NCBI RefSeq assembly: GCF_007830615.1
Contig: NZ_VLLI01000003.1
Coordinates: 62,001 to 126,000 of the forward strand
From: Mucilaginibacter frigoritolerans
Lineage (GTDB): Bacteria; Bacteroidota; Bacteroidia; Sphingobacteriales; Sphingobacteriaceae
Direction: 5' to 3'
Length of the DNA stretch: 64,000 nucleotides
This document shows positions 60,699 through 64,000 of the stretch, in pieces. Position 1 is the stretch's first letter. Every line of letters starts with the position of its first letter. The notes under the pieces were generated by a model. The model was not told where the DNA came from. It made no database searches and worked only from the letters and a program-made list of their open reading frames with translations. The translations under genes and the position numbers were made by a program.

Positions 60699-63146
60699 AT
60701 GAAAATTTTAAAATTTGGCGGTACATCCGTAGGATCAGTTCAAAGCATCCAAACCTTACTTAACATCCTGAAAGAAGAAGTTAAAAACGGCGAAAAGCCA
60801 ATCGTAGTGCTTTCTGCTATGAGCGGCGTAACCAATCTTTTAATTTCTATGGCCGAAGGTGCTGCCGATGGCAGGGATTTTACGGAGAACCTTGCCGAAT
60901 TGGAAAAACGCCATTTTGATGTGGTAAAAAGTCTGTTATCGGTTCAAAATCAAAATCCGGCCTTTACCCGCTTGAAAATATATTTCAACCAACTGGAAGA
61001 ATTGCTGCAAGGCATACTTACCCTGCGCGAACTCACTCCAAAAACCCGCGACCAGGTACTAAGTTTTGGCGAGCGTTGCTCTACTTTAATGATCAGCAAG
61101 ATAGCAGCTCAATACTTCCCGGAAGCATTGAATGTAGATGCTGCTGATTTGATTAAAACCGACAGCTCATTTGGGCAGGCAAAGGTAGACATGAACCTTA
61201 CCGACCTGCTGATTGGTGCTTTTTACAGGGAAAATAAAGATAAAGTACTTTTTGTAACCGGCTTTATTGCAGCGAATGAAGCAGGACAAGTTACTACCCT
61301 GGGCCGCGGTGGTAGTGATTATACCGCCGCCATATTAGGTGCAGCATTAAACGCGCAAGAAATACAGATCTGGACTGATGTTAACGGTATGATGACTGCC
61401 GATCCTCGGATGGTAAAAAAGGCATTTTCACTACCTGAGCTTACTTATACCGAAGCCATGGAGCTTTCGTATTTCGGCGCTAAGGTAATCTATCCGCCAA
61501 CCATGATCCCGGCATTTTTAAAGAAGATTCCTATCGTTATAAAAAACACTTTTGAACCGGAATTTGAAGGCACCGTAATCAGACATGACTGCCAACCATC
61601 CAATTTACCTATAAAAGGTATTTCATCTATCAACAACATCAGCATCCTAAATTTGGAAGGTAGCGGCATGGTAGGTAAATCAGGTTTTAGCGGCAGACTA
61701 TTTTCCTTACTGGCACGCGAGCAGATCAACATCATCCTCATCACCCAGTCATCATCGGAGCACAGCATCACTTTTGCCGTTCAGCCCTATGATGCCGACA
61801 AAGCCAAACAACTTATTGAACAGGAGTTTGAGCTGGAACTGCTAGCCAATAAGCTAGAGCCACTGGTGATTGAACAAAACCTGGCCATTATAGCTATAGT
61901 TGGCGAAAACATGAAACAAACGCCTGGTGTATCCGGTAAATTGTTTCACGCGCTGGGCCGCAATGGTGTAAATGTGAGGGCAATTGCGCAGGGTTCGTCA
62001 GAATACAATATCTCAGTAATTATATCAGGTAATGATCTCGCTAAAGCACTAAATGCAGTGCACGACGGATTTTTTGTTGAGCTTACCAAAACACTCCATG
62101 CCTTTTGTTTAGGTACCGGCAATATTGGTCAAACGCTTTTTAAACAACTTAATGCCCACAGTGCCTATTTGCAGGAGCATAACGGCATACAGGTGAAAAT
62201 TGCAGGCATCAGCAATACCCGCAAAATGACTTTTAATGCCGATGGTATTTCATTAGATAGCTGGAAGGATGACCTGGAAGCTTCCAATGAAGCTGCAGAC
62301 CTAAAAGCTTTTGTAGCTAAAATGAAAAGCATGAACCTGCCTAACTGTGTATTTATTGACAACACTGCCAGTCCCAAACCGGTTGAAGTTTATGAAGAGG
62401 TTTTTAAATCGAATATATCGGTTATTACCTGCAATAAAATCGGCAACTCGGCATCGTATGAGCAGTACAAAACATTTCATGATACTGCACACCGTCATGG
62501 CGTTGATTTCTTTTACGAAACCAATGTTGGTGCCGGTCTTCCCATCATCCGTACTTTAAAAGATTTGATGAACAGCGGCGACAGGATTGCTAAAATTGAA
62601 GCAATATTATCGGGCACTATATCTTTTATCTTTAATAATTTTAAGGGTGATGCCAATTTCCATGATGTGGTTAAAGAAGCTCAGGAAAAGGGTTATACCG
62701 AACCTGATCCGCGCGATGATTTAAGCGGAAAAGATTTTATGCGCAAAATATTGATATTGGCCCGCGATGCCGGTTACGCCATGGAAGCCGAAGATGTATT
62801 TATTGAAAGCATGTTGCCAAAAGCTTGCCTGGAGGCACAAACAGTTGAGGACTTTTATGCAGCCCTAAAAACGGAAGATGCACACTTTGGCAACCTGAAA
62901 GCCAAAGCGGCCGCCGAAAATAAAGTATTGCGTTACATCGGCAAGTTAGAGGATGGTAAAGCGGCTATCACCCTGCAAATGGTGGATGAAAGCCATCCGT
63001 TTTTTACCCTCTCGGGAAGTGATAATATTATATCATTTACTACCGACAGGTATAAAGAACGTCCGCTGGTTGTAAAAGGCCCGGGTGCGGGTGCCGAGGT
63101 TACCGCCGCCGGTGTATTTGCTGATTTAATAAATGTGGGAGCTTAA
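60699..63146 (+). CDS. thrA: Bifunctional aspartate kinase / homoserine dehydrogenase
   Basis: An 815-residue fusion enzyme for the first and third steps from aspartate to homoserine. The kinase domain has KFGGTSVGS at the start and RGGSDYTAA near 205. Two ACT-type regulatory repeats lie at about 310-460 (ISILNLEGSGMVG; LAIIAIVGENM). The homoserine dehydrogenase domain starts near 468 (FCLGTGNIGQTLF) and has ILSGTISFIFN and the late GPGAGAEVTAAGV. It is preceded by the leader peptide and attenuator. Confidence 0.96.
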   Translation: MKILKFGGTSVGSVQSIQTLLNILKEEVKNGEKPIVVLSAMSGVTNLLISMAEGAADGRDFTENLAELEKRHFDVVKSLLSVQNQNPAFTRLKIYFNQLEELLQGILTLRELTPKTRDQVLSFGERCSTLMISKIAAQYFPEALNVDAADLIKTDSSFGQAKVDMNLTDLLIGAFYRENKDKVLFVTGFIAANEAGQVTTLGRGGSDYTAAILGAALNAQEIQIWTDVNGMMTADPRMVKKAFSLPELTYTEAMELSYFGAKVIYPPTMIPAFLKKIPIVIKNTFEPEFEGTVIRHDCQPSNLPIKGISSINNISILNLEGSGMVGKSGFSGRLFSLLAREQINIILITQSSSEHSITFAVQPYDADKAKQLIEQEFELELLANKLEPLVIEQNLAIIAIVGENMKQTPGVSGKLFHALGRNGVNVRAIAQGSSEYNISVIISGNDLAKALNAVHDGFFVELTKTLHAFCLGTGNIGQTLFKQLNAHSAYLQEHNGIQVKIAGISNTRKMTFNADGISLDSWKDDLEASNEAADLKAFVAKMKSMNLPNCVFIDNTASPKPVEVYEEVFKSNISVITCNKIGNSASYEQYKTFHDTAHRHGVDFFYETNVGAGLPIIRTLKDLMNSGDRIAKIEAILSGTISFIFNNFKGDANFHDVVKEAQEKGYTEPDPRDDLSGKDFMRKILILARDAGYAMEAEDVFIESMLPKACLEAQTVEDFYAALKTEDAHFGNLKAKAAAENKVLRYIGKLEDGKAAITLQMVDESHPFFTLSGSDNIISFTTDRYKERPLVVKGPGAGAEVTAAGVFADLINVGA

Positions 63147-63258
63147 CCCCCCTAACCCCCTGAAGGGGGAACAAAAAGTTTAATATCAAATGGAAAATAA
63201 AATAGAAAATTTAACAGACTCCGTTTTAGCGCCCCCTTCAGGGGGTGTGGGGGGTAGC
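63147..63258. repeat. Inverted CCCCCT-type repeats at the thrA-thrB junction
   Basis: CCCCCCTAACCCCCTGAAGG and its following GGG (63147-63169) and the inverted copy CCCCCTTCAGGGGGTGTGGG with its following GGG (63232-63254) match in 21 of 23 positions. Each copy is itself a CCCCCTgaAGGGGG palindrome. The left copy lies in the spacer, the right copy within the thrB reading frame. Confidence 0.75.
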
Positions 63259-64000
63259 ATCCATGTTTTTGCCCCCGCAACTGTTGCGAACGTTGTTTGT
63301 GGTTTTGACGTGTTGGGCTTCGCCGTAAATGAACCAGGCGACGAAGTAATTATGCGTGTAACCGGTAAACCGGGTATCACCATCAGCAAAATTACTGGCG
63401 ACAATGGTCGCCTGCCGCTTGATGCAGCTAAAAATACGGTTAGCGTAAGTGTTCAGCATTATTTAAAAAGTATTAACCGTACTGACATCGGTTTGGATAT
63501 CGAACTGCATAAAAAAATGCCTATTGGCAGTGGCCTGGGTTCAAGCTCAGCCAGTACGGTAGCCGGTTTATTTGCCATAAAAACTTTATTGGGTGATGAT
63601 ACCGACCCGGCTACCCTATTGCCCTTTGCCATGAAAGGCGAAGAAATGGCTTGCGGACATGGGCATGCTGACAACGTGGCTCCTGCACTAATGGGTGGTT
63701 TCGTACTGATCCGCAGTTATGAACCGCTGGATGTAATCCGCCTGCCACACCCAAAAGACTTGTATTGTGCCATTGTTTTTCCTGATGTGGATGTACCTAC
63801 CCGCGAAGCCAGGCAGATCATCCGTAAAAACATACAGATGAAGGACGCCGTTACCCAGTGGGGTAATATCGCCGGACTGGTTAGTGGTTTGTTTATGAAT
63901 GATATTAACCTGATTGGCCGCAGCATGAAAGATATTTTGGTTGAGCCGGTACGCTCTATGCTGATCCCTGATTTTTACCAGATGCGTGAAATGGCTATGG
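63190..64000 (+). CDS. thrB: Homoserine kinase, cut by the right window edge
   Basis: 270 codons without a stop, running off the window; the family is usually about 310 residues. From residue 24 it reads IHVFAPATVANVVCGFDVLGF, the normal start of a Bacteroidetes ThrB, and it has the GHMP ATP loop PIGSGLGSSSAST. The first 23 residues are extra: MENKIENLTDSVL plus APPSGGVGGS, the latter encoded by the inverted repeat arm. An in-frame GTG at 63247 is a possible shorter start. It is 43 bp after thrA. Confidence 0.92.
   Translation, partial: MENKIENLTDSVLAPPSGGVGGSIHVFAPATVANVVCGFDVLGFAVNEPGDEVIMRVTGKPGITISKITGDNGRLPLDAAKNTVSVSVQHYLKSINRTDIGLDIELHKKMPIGSGLGSSSASTVAGLFAIKTLLGDDTDPATLLPFAMKGEEMACGHGHADNVAPALMGGFVLIRSYEPLDVIRLPHPKDLYCAIVFPDVDVPTREARQIIRKNIQMKDAVTQWGNIAGLVSGLFMNDINLIGRSMKDILVEPVRSMLIPDFYQMREMAM

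Overview
The window is about 64 kb of a Bacteroidota chromosome, most like the family Sphingobacteriaceae (Mucilaginibacter/Pedobacter type). Four things support this: AT-rich spacers; promoters of the Bacteroidetes sigma-A kind (TTG, 19-21 bp, TAnnTTTG) lying very close to start codons; an outer-membrane TonB-dependent receptor with a carboxypeptidase-like N-terminal domain; and a clade-typical gene set (DUF4468, BT_3928-like DoxX protein, one-cytochrome sdhCAB, DUF5117-type metalloprotease). I saw no tRNA, rRNA, CRISPR array, phage or insertion sequence. It reads as ordinary chromosomal housekeeping sequence with small accessory loci.

Layout. 1-3.7 kb: the end of an unknown gene, then a creD locus (membrane protein, winged-helix regulator, small membrane protein, CreD) with the same 17-bp palindrome at two promoters. 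3.7-6.8 kb: a 37-codon ORF, rlmD, two hypothetical genes and a PyrR-like phosphoribosyltransferase. 6.8-15 kb: mostly minus strand, with a TonB-type receptor, a thioredoxin-like protein, a Gfo/Idh/MocA oxidoreductase, a zinc metalloprotease and an MBL hydrolase, plus a plus-strand lone receiver protein. 15-23 kb: recJ, lptB, a GH3-family protein, folP, a BT_3928-like protein, an OppB-type permease and aroK. 23.3-26.8 kb: a circularly permuted ATP-grasp / alpha-E / transglutaminase trio. 27-32 kb: DoxX, a PfkB kinase, a histidine kinase, a Ser-Pro-Thr repeat secreted protein and a small barrel. 32-36 kb: sdhC-sdhA-sdhB, split by a four-helix-bundle (IVS) gene. 36-46 kb: a TlpA-like lipoprotein without cysteines, pdeM, an AraC regulator, an SDR enzyme, a SpoIIE phosphatase, an OppC-type permease, a GT2/flippase pair and a dienelactone hydrolase. 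46-60 kb: a SNF2 helicase, dapF, an HtrA protease, rnhB, a GT4 enzyme, gcvT, comB, mazG-like, dtd, a Cys/Met PLP enzyme and rsgA. 60.5-64 kb: the threonine operon, thrA then thrB, which runs off the right edge.

The most striking regulatory feature is at 60.5-60.7 kb. A 21-codon leader peptide with 8 Thr and 3 Ile codons is followed by a strong terminator hairpin directly before thrA. An 8-nt stretch at the end of the leader ORF can pair with the terminator's left arm, which gives a complete transcription attenuator. Just downstream, a CCCCCT-type intergenic repeat is duplicated in inverted orientation, and its right arm is translated into an extra N-terminal segment of ThrB.

Many other spacers carry imperfect inverted repeats built from simple words. 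One 13-mer, AAATCCGAAATCG, recurs exactly in two spacers (near 0.46 and 24.8 kb), with a related copy near 44.9 kb. Another repeat flanks the IVS gene inside the sdh operon. Genes with likely joint roles are the ATP-grasp trio (predicted peptide or amide ligation), thrA/thrB with dapF and the PLP enzyme (aspartate-family amino acids), the sdh complex (respiration), and lptB, the receptor and barrel proteins (envelope).
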